Positions 1-7,643 of a stretch of DNA of 64,000 bases are shown piece by piece. This DNA is from Streptomyces sp. GQFP. Its GTDB lineage: Bacteria > Actinomycetota > Actinomycetes > Streptomycetales > Streptomycetaceae. A model generated the notes under the pieces. The model was not told the DNA's origin. It made no database searches and was given only the letters and a program-made list of their open reading frames with translations. Position numbers and translations under genes: made by a program. Within the stretch, counting starts at the first letter, position 1; the number at the start of each line of letters is the position of its first letter. The stretch spans positions 4,588,001 to 4,652,000 of the forward strand of contig NZ_CP089312.1 of assembly GCF_021545335.1 (NCBI RefSeq), given 5' to 3'.

Positions 1-1974
1 CTCCTCATACGCAGGGTCGCCGTCCCCGGCATACGGGACACCCAGTGCGGCTTCAAACTGTTCGACGGCGACCGCGCCCGTACGGCGTTCGCCGCGTCCC
101 GCCTGAACGGCTGGGGCATAGACGTCGAGGTCCTCCAGCACTTCCGCCGCGCCGACTGGCCGGTCGCCGAGATCCCGGTCCGCTGGGCCCACCAGTCCGG
201 CTCGAAGGTACGGCCCCTGGACTACGCCCGCGTCCTCGCCGAACTGACGGCCCTCAAGGCACGCGCGGTCCGCCCGGCCGACCTGTTGGCCGTCACCCTC
301 TTCCTCCTCATGGCCGTCTCCTTGTACGCGGGCCGCTGGGCCGGTCCGAACGGCCGCTACCTCCCCGACTCGCTCCAGGACCAGAACCAGTGGGAGTGGT
401 TCTTCGCGGTCACGGCACACAACATCAGCCACTTCCAGAACCCCCTCTTCACCGACCTCCAGGGCTTCCCCGACGGCGTGAACCTCATGGCCAACACGGT
501 CATGCTGGGCCTGTCGGTCCCCTTCGCGCCGATCACGCTCCTCGCGGGACCCGCGATCTCCCTGGCCCTGGTGATGACACTGGGCCTCGCGGTGACGGCG
601 ACGGCCTGGTACTGGCTGATCGTGAAAAGGGTCGTACGGCAACGGGGCGCGGCCTTCGCCGGCGCGACCCTGGCGACCTTCGCACCCCCGATGATCAGCC
701 ACGCCAACGCGCACCCGAACTTCGTCATCCTCTTCATGATGCCGCTGATCATCGACCGCGCGCTGAGGCTGTGCGAGGGCGAGCGGGTGCGCCGCAACGG
801 CGTGATCCTGGGCCTGATGGCGGCGTACCAGATCTTCCTGGGCGAGGAGCCGCTGCTGCTGGCGGCGATGGGGATGGTGCTCTTCGCCCTCGCGTACGCC
901 GTCGTACGCCGGGATGTGGCGAGGACGGCCTGGCGCTCGCTGCTGCGGGGTTTGTCGATCGGCGCGGCGGTCTGCTTGCCAATCGTCGCGATCCCCCTCT
1001 ACTGGCAGTTCTTCGGCCCGCAGAGCTACCACAGCGTGCTGCACGGCGACAACGCGGGCAACAGCCCGATGGCGCTGCTCTCCTTCGCCGAGCGCTCCCT
1101 GATCGCGGGCAACGAGGACAGGGCCAACGCCCTCTCCCTCAACCCGACAGAGCAGAACGCCTTCTACGGCTGGCCGCTGGTCGCCCTGGCCTTCGCGATC
1201 GTCGTACGGCTGTGGGAGCGCCCGGCGGTGAAGGCGCTGGCGTTCACGGCGGTGGCCGCGGCGTTCCTCTCCCTCGGGCCGAAGTTCCGTATCCCGCTCA
1301 CCGACACCGTGCTGCCGGGCCCGTGGGCACTGCTCGCCAAGAAGCCCCTGTTCGAGTCGGTGATCGAGGGCCGGGTGGCGATGATCTGCGCACCGGCGCT
1401 GGGCATGCTGCTGGCCATCGCGGTGGAGCGCCTGGCGGCCACCCCCCGTCTGTCCACGCAGTACTTCGGCACGCTGGCGGTCGTCCTGGCGGTGCTGCCG
1501 ATCGTCCCGGCGCCGCTGAAGTCGGTGGAGCGCGTGGACGTGCCGCCGTTCATCGCGGACGGCATGTGGAAGTCGTACGTGGGGAAGGGCGAGTCGCTGG
1601 TCCCGGTGCCGTTGCCCGATCCCGGCAACGCGGAGGCGCTGCACTGGCAGACGGCGGCCGGCCTCGGCTTCAAGCTGCCGGGCGGCTACTTCAACGGCCC
1701 GTACGGCGACGACCGCGTCGGCATCTACGGCGCCTCGCCGCGCTTCACCTCCAACATGCTGCGTGACGTCCGCTACAACGGCGTCGCGCCGACCATCGGC
1801 GACAACTGGCGGGCGCAGGCCAAGAAGGACTTCGCGTTCTGGAAGGCGGGCGTGCTGGTGCTGGCCCCGCAGGGCAACGACGGGGTGCTGCGGGAGACGC
1901 TGGAACAGCTGACGGGGAAGCCGGGGAAGTGGACGGGCGGGGTGTGGGTGTGGGACCTGCACGACGGGGCATGA
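1..1974 (+). CDS. Glycosyltransferase family 2 / polytopic membrane protein (5' end cut by window)
   Basis: The frame is open from the first base, so the start lies outside the window; 657 residues are visible. The first ~65 residues look like the end of a dolichol-phosphate-mannose-synthase-type GT2 domain: DTQCGFKLF at visible residues 13-21 and EIPVRW at 57-62. From about residue 95 a long hydrophobic region with roughly eight to ten membrane helices follows, then a soluble C-terminal part of about 150 residues. Such two-part proteins are usually annotated as membrane glycosyltransferases acting with polyprenyl-phosphate sugars; that role here is inference. It ends at TGA 1972-1974 with no obvious terminator. 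Confidence 0.75.
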   Translation, partial: LLIRRVAVPGIRDTQCGFKLFDGDRARTAFAASRLNGWGIDVEVLQHFRRADWPVAEIPVRWAHQSGSKVRPLDYARVLAELTALKARAVRPADLLAVTLFLLMAVSLYAGRWAGPNGRYLPDSLQDQNQWEWFFAVTAHNISHFQNPLFTDLQGFPDGVNLMANTVMLGLSVPFAPITLLAGPAISLALVMTLGLAVTATAWYWLIVKRVVRQRGAAFAGATLATFAPPMISHANAHPNFVILFMMPLIIDRALRLCEGERVRRNGVILGLMAAYQIFLGEEPLLLAAMGMVLFALAYAVVRRDVARTAWRSLLRGLSIGAAVCLPIVAIPLYWQFFGPQSYHSVLHGDNAGNSPMALLSFAERSLIAGNEDRANALSLNPTEQNAFYGWPLVALAFAIVVRLWERPAVKALAFTAVAAAFLSLGPKFRIPLTDTVLPGPWALLAKKPLFESVIEGRVAMICAPALGMLLAIAVERLAATPRLSTQYFGTLAVVLAVLPIVPAPLKSVERVDVPPFIADGMWKSYVGKGESLVPVPLPDPGNAEALHWQTAAGLGFKLPGGYFNGPYGDDRVGIYGASPRFTSNMLRDVRYNGVAPTIGDNWRAQAKKDFAFWKAGVLVLAPQGNDGVLRETLEQLTGKPGKWTGGVWVWDLHDGA

Positions 1975-2128
1975 CCCGGTGACCGGGTCACGGGGCGGCC
2001 TGGTGACCGGTTCCTGCCGGTGTCTGGCCCATCACACAGGGGCTTGACCACCCGACGACCCACTACGCTTCCCTGACGCCCAGAGGCCTCAGGGCCCGGA
2101 CGCCTATGACGATGCGAGGAGTGCTCCT

Positions 2129-2779
2129 TTGGCCTGTGACCTGTGGCTGGTCCCACTCGTCGACGTGCTGTGTCACACCCCCGACAATCCCTTCGCCGAG
2201 GAACTCGCCCTCTACGACAAGGTGCTGGGCGAGGCGGGACTGCCGCCGGTGCCGGTGTACTCGTACATGCCCGGCCTGTCCGGCGACGTGGCCCCCATCG
2301 CGGGCTTCGACTACGACGCGCTGCACTTCCTGCGCCGCGCGTATCTCCTCCAGGTGTGCGGTCTGCCGGTGACGCCGGTGGGCGAACTGGGCGGCGACTA
2401 CGAGCAGTTGCTGGAGATGTTCGAGGCGACCGCCCAGCAGTCGCACCTGGTCTGGCACTACGACCACGCGGGGGCGTACGTCCCCGTGGACTTCCCGCAC
2501 CCCCTGACGAGCGACGAACTCCTCGAAGGCGGCGGCCCGTTGGGCTCGTCCCAGACCCTGCTGCGGGAACTGGAGTTCGTGGCCCCGTCGATCGGCATCG
2601 ACCCGGCGAACCCCCCGCTGGCCCCGGCCCCGCCGCCGACCCCCACGTCCCTGGAGGAACCGGCGGCACCGGCGCCCTTCGACGCGAGCCCGTTCGCGCG
2701 GGAGCGGCATGTGTGGCTGGGCCTGAACGCGGCGGCGACGCGGAGTCTGGCGCAGGGTTCGATGATCGTCTTCAGCTGA
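2129..2779 (+). CDS. Conserved hypothetical protein, 216 aa
   Basis: A TTG start at 2129 is chosen because GAGGAG lies about 7 bases upstream (2116-2121) and the next Met codons are far inside. The protein has no signal peptide and no membrane segment. Its first ~155 residues look globular and carry many aromatic residues (for example HLVWHYDHAGAYVPVDFPHP). A Pro/Ala-rich linker (about residues 155-185) leads to a short conserved-looking tail. I do not recognise a named domain. It stands alone, 154 bp downstream of the membrane protein and convergent with the next gene. Confidence 0.7.
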   Translation: MACDLWLVPLVDVLCHTPDNPFAEELALYDKVLGEAGLPPVPVYSYMPGLSGDVAPIAGFDYDALHFLRRAYLLQVCGLPVTPVGELGGDYEQLLEMFEATAQQSHLVWHYDHAGAYVPVDFPHPLTSDELLEGGGPLGSSQTLLRELEFVAPSIGIDPANPPLAPAPPPTPTSLEEPAAPAPFDASPFARERHVWLGLNAAATRSLAQGSMIVFS

Positions 2780-2787
2780 TCACCGGA

Positions 2788-3078
2788 TCAGCGGATGCGG
2801 GAGAGGCCCGTCTGCAGGTCCTCGGCGTTCATGATGGGGGTGAACGTGAGCTTCGCGTTGAACTGCGTGAAGAACGGCTCGGCGGTGGGCGGGAGTTCGG
2901 AGCTGTCCTGCATGTCGAGGACCAGCCAGCAGGTCCGGCAACCGTCCTCGGGACCGAAGTAGGCCGCCTCCGGCTTGAGCTGGTCGAGGGTTTCCTTCAT
3001 CAGCTCGGGAAGCTTGCCGCTGCGTATGGCCTCGTTGCTCTTCTCGGTGTCGAACTGCGCCTTGAGCATGACGCGCAT
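2788..3078 (-). CDS. Small conserved hypothetical protein, possible alpha/beta-barrel fold
   Basis: This 96-residue protein starts MRVMLKAQFDTEKSNEAIRS and contains a YFGPEDG stretch and a FFTQFNAKLTFTPIMN stretch. The beta-alpha-beta pattern resembles small dimeric alpha/beta-barrel proteins of the ABM or muconolactone-isomerase type, but that is inference from pattern only. The ATG at 3078 is preferred because AAGGTGAG lies 5 bases before it; a GTG three codons upstream (3087) is the alternative. The gene converges on the preceding hypothetical with 8 bp between stops. No signal peptide, membrane segment or enzyme motif is visible. Confidence 0.65.
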   Translation of the reverse strand: MRVMLKAQFDTEKSNEAIRSGKLPELMKETLDQLKPEAAYFGPEDGCRTCWLVLDMQDSSELPPTAEPFFTQFNAKLTFTPIMNAEDLQTGLSRIR

Positions 3079-3211
3079 AGCACTCACCTTCTCCTGACGT
3101 GGAGCTCTGGGTGTGTTTGTCGCGTTTCCAGCCTATTCCTGTTGGGGGAGGTTGGCGCGCACACGTTCGAGGCCCACGCCCGTGTTTCCGGGCGCGGGCC
3201 TCTGCCGGGAG

Positions 3212-3652
3212 CTACCGCTGACGCGGCAGCCTGAGGGTCCGTACGAGGGGCATGTCCGCGTACAGATCGGGGTCGACGGTCAGTACGCGCCGGCCGTCGG
3301 GCCAGTCCACCGTCGGCCGGGACAGGTGCACCGCGTGACCGAGCCGCCACTCGACCCCGTCACGCAGCAGCGCGCCCACGGTCGACGCACCCGCGAAGTC
3401 CAGCTCGACGATCTCCACGGCGGGCAGGGCGCCGATGTGCTCGGCCAGCCCCTTGCGCATGCCGTCGGCGGCGGCCAGACAGAGCGCGGGCACGTACACA
3501 TGCCGGGTGGGCCCGTGCTCGGTGTTCGAGACGAACTGCGAGGCGAGCGAGTTGCCCGACCCGAGGGCCAGCAGCGCCGACTCGTCGAAGACGACACCGG
3601 TCGATCCGGGGGGTCCAGGCCGCCCCGCCCTCTTGTCCTTGTCGGCACTCAC
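3212..3652 (-). CDS. PIN-like toxin candidate of a toxin-antitoxin pair
   Basis: This 146-residue protein follows the antitoxin-like gene with a 4-bp GTGA overlap, the usual arrangement of type II toxin-antitoxin operons. VVFDESALLALG near residues 20-31 places an Asp after a hydrophobic strand, as in PIN nucleases, and VLTVDPDLYA near the C-terminus resembles the last PIN strand. The middle acidic residues are not a clean PIN match, so the nuclease role is inference from context and these end motifs. If active it would cleave RNA in the cytoplasm and be held inactive by the neighbouring protein. Confidence 0.6.
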   Translation of the reverse strand: MSADKDKRAGRPGPPGSTGVVFDESALLALGSGNSLASQFVSNTEHGPTRHVYVPALCLAAADGMRKGLAEHIGALPAVEIVELDFAGASTVGALLRDGVEWRLGHAVHLSRPTVDWPDGRRVLTVDPDLYADMPLVRTLRLPRQR

Positions 3653-3912
3653 AGGCTCTCGACCTCCCGCCCGGCCTCCAGGTCCTGCCAGATCTTCTCG
3701 ACCCGGTCATGGTCCTCGTCGGTGAGGGTGACGCCGAAGTGCGTCTCGCAGTACGCCTTGGTCTCCTCGTACCGCTTCCGCAGCTCTTCCTGGGTGGGCG
3801 TGGCCCCCGCCAGCTCGGCGATCAGGTCACGCATGGTCATCCCGCGTTCGCGGGCGAGCACCATGAGGCGGTCGCGGACGGCGGGGTCGACCTTGACGGT
3901 GGTGTCAGCCAT
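3649..3912 (-). CDS. Ribbon-helix-helix antitoxin candidate (CopG/Arc type)
   Basis: This 87-residue protein begins MADTTVKVDPAVRDRLMVLA, a typical ribbon-helix-helix start: a short beta strand with T-V-K-V-D, then two helices (RDRLMVLARERG, TMRDLIAELA). The C-terminal half is charged and helical (RKRYEETKAYCETHFG onward) and would be the toxin-binding arm. The ATG at 3912 is preferred over an upstream ATG at 3966, because the extra residues read through the operator. It overlaps the toxin candidate by 4 bp. A perfect 8-1-8 palindrome lies 7 bases before the start, consistent with autorepression. Confidence 0.7.
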   Translation of the reverse strand: MADTTVKVDPAVRDRLMVLARERGMTMRDLIAELAGATPTQEELRKRYEETKAYCETHFGVTLTDEDHDRVEKIWQDLEAGREVESL

Positions 3913-3919
3913 GACGCAA

Positions 3920-3936
3920 GTATACCGCCGGTATAC
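3920..3936 (-). promoter_or_regulatory. Palindromic operator of the toxin-antitoxin operon
   Basis: GTATACCGCCGGTATAC is an 8-bp inverted repeat around one base. On the minus strand a promoter can be read through it: TTGCTA at 3957-3952, a 16-base spacer, and TATACC at 3935-3930. A repressor bound here would cover the -10 box and the first transcribed bases. The leader to the ATG would be only about 10 bases, which explains the lack of a clear ribosome binding site. The binding protein is inferred to be the ribbon-helix-helix protein. Confidence 0.6.
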
Positions 3937-4035
3937 CGTCTCGGGCCGCTCTAGCAATGCGGTCATCCTGTTTCCCGGTTCCTTCCGATTGGGTTGCCCG
4001 GCCGCGCGGACGCATGGCCGGGAGTCTGTGGGTGC

Positions 4036-4917
4036 CTACGCGGACGCGGGCCGCCGCCTCTGCAGCAGCAGTGCGCGGACCTCGGCGCCGCCGCGCCGCG
4101 CGGCCTCGCGGTAGCCGCCGGCCGCACCGGGCTTGCGGATCTCGACGGTCGTGACGGGTCCGGCCGGTTCAGCGGCGGGCGCGACCGGACGTTTGCGGGT
4201 CAGCCGGTCCTCGATGATGGCGCGCGGCGAGTACAGCGGCCGGGGCAGCCCCTGCGTCAGGGCGGCACGCACCTGGGCGCTGCTCGCCCCGGCGGCCCAC
4301 CACTCCTCGACCAGCGGCGCGAGCCGCAACGCGTCATCGGCACCGAGTTCGAGCCGGGGCTCGATACGGGCCAGCGACCCGAGCAACCGCGCGGCGAGCG
4401 CGGTGCGCTCACCCGGCGGAGCCTCGGGCTCACCCGGCGGAGCCTCGGGCTCACCCGGCGGAGCCTCGGGCTCGGCCGCCGCCTCGCCGGGCGACGGCGG
4501 GGAGGGAGGTTCTTCTTCCCTGGTCTTTTCTCCCGAAGGGAGAGCGCCCGAAGCCCCGGATCGCGACTCGCCGGAGGCCAGGTTCTGGACTTCTTCGGAT
4601 TCACCCGTAGGGGGCTCGTCGTCGTACGGAGTGTCGAACACCTCGTACACGGTGGAGAGTTGCCCGGACTCCTCGTCCTTCCGCACCACCCGCCGCAGAT
4701 ACCGGGATTCCTCCAGCTCATGCAGGGCGGCGGCGATCCGGGCCCGCCCTTCCTTGCGCTGCTCGGCAAGGGTGCGGATGGTGGCGCGGGCGCCGTTCGG
4801 AAGGCTCAGGAGGTACGTCAGTACGCCTACCGCGCACCAGGAGAGACTCCGGTCGCGGAGAAGGGCGTTGGAGAAGACGGAAAAGGCGCGCGTGGGCGTC
4901 GTACGATGAATGCGCAT
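4036..4917 (-). CDS. Winged-helix DNA-binding protein with internal peptide repeat
   Basis: This 293-residue protein begins MRIHRTTPTRAFSVFSNALL and has a winged-helix region at about residues 20-95 (LSWCAVGVLTYLLSLPNGAR, TIRTLAEQRKEGRARIAAAL, LEESRYLRRVVRK). Similar N-termini occur in replication-initiator-like and helix-turn-helix proteins of actinomycetes. A low-complexity acidic/Pro linker (about 100-170) holds three identical seven-residue units encoded by three perfect 21-bp repeats (4407-4469). The C-terminal part is helical with a basic end. GGAG about 9 bases upstream supports the ATG at 4917. I infer DNA binding but cannot name a target. Confidence 0.65.
   Translation of the reverse strand: MRIHRTTPTRAFSVFSNALLRDRSLSWCAVGVLTYLLSLPNGARATIRTLAEQRKEGRARIAAALHELEESRYLRRVVRKDEESGQLSTVYEVFDTPYDDEPPTGESEEVQNLASGESRSGASGALPSGEKTREEEPPSPPSPGEAAAEPEAPPGEPEAPPGEPEAPPGERTALAARLLGSLARIEPRLELGADDALRLAPLVEEWWAAGASSAQVRAALTQGLPRPLYSPRAIIEDRLTRKRPVAPAAEPAGPVTTVEIRKPGAAGGYREAARRGGAEVRALLLQRRRPASA
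4407..4469 (-). repeat. Three perfect 21-bp tandem repeats inside a CDS
   Basis: Units at 4407-4427, 4428-4448 and 4449-4469 are identical and in frame, encoding a repeated Gly/Glu/Pro/Ala heptapeptide in the linker of the winged-helix protein. Copy number could change by slippage without breaking the frame. Confidence 0.9.
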
Positions 4918-5078
4918 GCAGGAGCTCCAGTTGTTCGCGTTTGGAGCTGGCGCTCCTCGTGCCGAGCCCCCGGGTGTTGGCGCACCGCGGGGGTGTTCTT
5001 TGTTGCCGTGACTCTAAGGGCACGCAGAGCGACGAACGCAAGCCGAACAGCCTTTTCCCGGGCGGAAGTTCGCGTTCT

Positions 5079-5531
5079 TCACTCTTCGGGGTGAAGCGCC
5101 GCCTTCAAGAGCAACGCGTGTACGAGGTGATCTCTCCCCGTCGGCCGATAACGCCAAGTCAGCGGCCACGTCTGCCCGTTGAGGGCGGGTACGGGGATGT
5201 ACGCGACGCAGCTCGGCCCGGACGCGAGACTGATGACGCCGGGTGGCCAGATCCGCCGGGTCGTCGCACCCACGGGTACGAGGAAGTAGACGGCACGACT
5301 CCCGCTCGCCTCCTCCACGACCGGCCCCGGCGCCCCGCCGGTCATCCGCGCCAGCCGGTCCGCGACCGCTCTGCCCTCGTCGCCGTCCAGGCGGATCGCG
5401 TCGAACTGGACGCCCGCCTTGCGGAGTTGGATGCCGGTGGAGGGGACCCAGTCGGGGATCTCCGAGTCCTCCGAGACTTCCGGGTCGAGTGGGGGTTCGT
5501 CGAGGTTTACCTCGTCACTTTCCGTGTTCAT
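5079..5531 (-). CDS. Hypothetical protein, 150 aa, divergent from XRE regulator
   Basis: The protein begins MNTESDEVNLDEPPLDPEVS, an acidic, probably disordered N-terminus, followed by a compact region with PGVISLASGPSCVAYIPVPA and WPLTWRYRPTGRDHLVHALL. No named family is recognised. The ATG at 5531 is chosen because upstream residues would read into the promoter of the divergent XRE gene; its ribosome binding site is weak. It is divergent from the XRE-DUF397 pair, with 124 bp between starts. Divergent small genes are often linked to such pairs, but a partner role is inference. Confidence 0.6.
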   Translation of the reverse strand: MNTESDEVNLDEPPLDPEVSEDSEIPDWVPSTGIQLRKAGVQFDAIRLDGDEGRAVADRLARMTGGAPGPVVEEASGSRAVYFLVPVGATTRRIWPPGVISLASGPSCVAYIPVPALNGQTWPLTWRYRPTGRDHLVHALLLKAALHPEE

Positions 5532-5624
5532 GGAGACAGTTTCGGCAGCCGGAGCTAGCTTCTTCCATAACTCTGTGTCGAGGGTGCGTAGCTGTCGGAA
5601 ATCGACGCGGGCCGGTGGTGACCA

Positions 5625-5644
5625 GTTGAGTTCGGTTGAGTTCG
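5625..5644. promoter_or_regulatory. Tandem 10-bp direct repeat upstream of XRE gene
   Basis: GTTGAGTTCG occurs twice back to back (5625-5634 and 5635-5644), ending at the ribosome binding site region of the XRE gene. The 10-bp period places both copies on one DNA face, as expected for an operator. The binding protein is unknown; the XRE regulator itself is the simplest guess. Confidence 0.4.
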
Positions 5645-5655
5645 GGAGTGACCGG

Positions 5656-6492
5656 ATGGCGAGTTCGGAGAACAGGATGGAAGCGGGCGGTACGGCACGT
5701 ATGGTCGCCGCCCTCGCGAAGGCCCTGCGTGAGCAAGCGGGGCTCACACAGGAGGAGTTGGGCAAGTTGATCGGCTACACGGCGTCGGCGATCAGCGCGA
5801 TGGAGACGTGCGCGCAGCCCGCCAGCGACAAGATGCTCGTCAAGTTGGAGGAGGTACTGGGGAACGGGCTGGGGGTGTTTGAGAAGGCGCGGAAGTGGAT
5901 GCTGCTGGAGAAGTATCCGGCTCGATTCCGGGGTGTTGCGGGGCTGGAGGCCGGGGCGGTCACCGTCTCCTCGTACGAGACCTTCGTCATCGACGGGCTC
6001 TTCCAGACCGAGGCGTACGCCCAGGCCCTCATCCGGGGCGGCTTTCCGGCCGTCTCCGACCAGAAGCGGGAGGAACTCGTCGAGGCGCGGCTCGCGCGGC
6101 GTGCTCTCTTCGACCGTGACTCCGCCCCGATGATCGAGCTGATCCTCGAAGAGGGCGTGCTGCGGCGGCCGTTCGGCAGCCGGGAGATCATGCGCGAGCA
6201 GATGAGCTCGCTCGCCGAGGACGCGCAGCGGGAAAATGTGTGTCTGCAAGTGCTCCCGACGGACCGCGGGCTGCGCGGCTCGCACGCAGGCGCCTGTGGC
6301 TCCATGAAACTTCTGGTCACCGAAGACCACGACCACGTCATCTACTTGGAGATCGAGGACCAGGGCCTCCTAGTCAGCGATCCGCCCGAGGTGGCCCAAC
6401 TCGCGCACCGCTATGCGAAGATCCGATCACAGGCTCTGAGTCCCGACGACTCACTCGGCCTCATCGAGAAGCTGGCAGGAGAGGAACCATGA
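5656..6492 (+). CDS. XRE-family regulator with DUF5753-type C-terminal domain
   Basis: This is a 278-residue cytoplasmic regulator. The helix-turn-helix lies at about residues 18-70 (MVAALAKALREQAGLTQEEL, then IGYTASAISAMETCAQPASD). The rest matches the DUF5753 pattern common in Streptomyces: YETFVIDGLFQTEAYAQALI, an RLARRALFDRD stretch, and a C-terminal LVTEDHDHVIYLEIEDQGLL. The ATG at 5656 follows GGGAG with about 7 bases spacing. The stop overlaps the DUF397 start by 4 bp, so the two are translationally coupled. Family knowledge: these pairs often act in developmental or antibiotic regulation. Confidence 0.85.
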   Translation: MASSENRMEAGGTARMVAALAKALREQAGLTQEELGKLIGYTASAISAMETCAQPASDKMLVKLEEVLGNGLGVFEKARKWMLLEKYPARFRGVAGLEAGAVTVSSYETFVIDGLFQTEAYAQALIRGGFPAVSDQKREELVEARLARRALFDRDSAPMIELILEEGVLRRPFGSREIMREQMSSLAEDAQRENVCLQVLPTDRGLRGSHAGACGSMKLLVTEDHDHVIYLEIEDQGLLVSDPPEVAQLAHRYAKIRSQALSPDDSLGLIEKLAGEEP

Positions 6493-6743
6493 GCAACGCC
6501 GGTGCACTGCGGTGGATCAAGTCCAGCTACAGCGACAGCAGTGGCGGCAACTGCGTCGAAGTCGCCTACACCTGGCGCAAGTCGACGTACAGCGACGACG
6601 GCGGCGGCAACTGCGTGGAGATCGCCCCCTGCCCACACACCCCCACCACCGCGATACACATCCGCGACTCCAAGAACCCGACCGGCCCGAACCTCACGGT
6701 GACCGGCGAGGCGTGGGGCGCGTTCCTCCCGTTGATTCCCTAG
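6489..6743 (+). CDS. DUF397 protein with duplicated N-terminal motif
   Basis: This 84-residue protein is coupled to the XRE gene by an ATGA overlap. DUF397 proteins usually have one WRKSSYS...GGNCVEVA module followed by RDSKxPxGPxL and a WxxFL tail. Here the first module occurs twice: WIKSSYSDSSGGNCVEVA, then WRKSTYSDDGGGNCVEIA, before the single IRDSKNPTGPNLTVTGEAW segment. The duplication is in frame and about 20 codons long. Family knowledge suggests it antagonises or partners the upstream XRE regulator. Confidence 0.85.
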   Translation: MSNAGALRWIKSSYSDSSGGNCVEVAYTWRKSTYSDDGGGNCVEIAPCPHTPTTAIHIRDSKNPTGPNLTVTGEAWGAFLPLIP

Positions 6744-6751
6744 GTTCCCTG

Positions 6752-6772
6752 GCGGGCCCATGCGGGCCCCGC
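6752..6772. terminator. Short GC hairpin after DUF397 gene
   Basis: GGGCCC at 6754-6759 and 6764-6769 can pair around a 4-base loop. It lies 9 bases after the DUF397 stop. The stem is short and no T-run follows. Confidence 0.35.
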
Positions 6773-6842
6773 GTCTATCGGACGTTTATGCACATTGGTT
6801 ATCCCTGGTCTCATAGGTACTCGGCCATCCAGGGGGACACCG

Positions 6843-7643
6843 ATGCGTGTGATGGGTGTGGAGTCATGGGCGGAGGTGCTGACCGGGCTGTACGGGCAAC
6901 AGGTCAGCACACGCGCCGAATTGGGCAAGCGGTTCCGTGCGGTGTGCTGGATGCGGGAGCTGGGCGCCGTGCGGGTGTCCGTGGCGCACTGCCCGGCGGT
7001 GGAGATACGGGACACCGGACCGTACGGCGAGCGCGTGGCCCTGTATCCCCGGTATCACCTCGCGCTCGTGCTGAGCGGCGAGCTGGACCTCGACCAGGCC
7101 GGGCGTACCGCGTGGGCCGAGCCCGGGGGCATGGTGCTGCTGGACACCGCCCGGCCGTTCCGGATGCGGCTGGCAGCGCCGTACAACGCGGTGGTCACCG
7201 CGCACCTGCCACAGACCCTGTCGCCCACCCTCTCGGCCGGCTCGTCCGGTGGCGCGCTCGCCGCGCTGGCCGCGGAGTTCCTGGCGGGCCTGGCGCAGGA
7301 CGCGACCCCGTACCGGCCCTCCGACGAGCTGCGGCTGGGCATGGTGGTGACTGACCTGGTCCGGACCCTGCTCGGCGACGACCACCGGGCAGCCGCTGAA
7401 GGAACTGCGGGAACTGCGGCAACTCCGGTGCTGCTGTGCCGTATCCAGGAGTACGTCCTGGACCATCTCGGCGACCCGCGGCTGGCGCCGGACCGTATCG
7501 CCGCCGCGCACCACATCTCCACCCGCTATCTGCACCGGCTCTTCGAACGGCTGGAACTCACCGTCACCGCCTGGATCAAGGCCCAGCGGCTGGAGCGGTG
7601 CCGACGCGACCTGGCCGACCCGCGCCTAACCTTCGGTCTCTGA
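6843..7643 (+). pseudogene. AraC-family regulator, C-terminally truncated
   Basis: The 266-residue product starts MRVMGVESWAEVLTG at ATG 6843 behind GGGGGA. It has the AraC-binding-like sensor region (ALYPRYHLALVLSGELDLDQ, GGMVLLDTARPFRMRL) and the beginning of the DNA-binding domain (LDHLGDPRLAPDRIAAAHHI, STRYLHRLFERL, TAWIKAQRLERCRRDLADPR). Family members continue ~40 residues with a second helix-turn-helix and a GF-x-x-x-x-HFSR motif; these are absent. The frame stops at 7641-7643 inside the 3' end of the convergent XRE gene. A deletion that removed the second helix-turn-helix best explains this; DNA binding is probably lost or altered. Confidence 0.65.

Noticed and set aside
4407..4469. 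21-bp repeats as a CRISPR array
   Set aside because: Units are directly adjacent with no spacers and lie in frame inside a gene.
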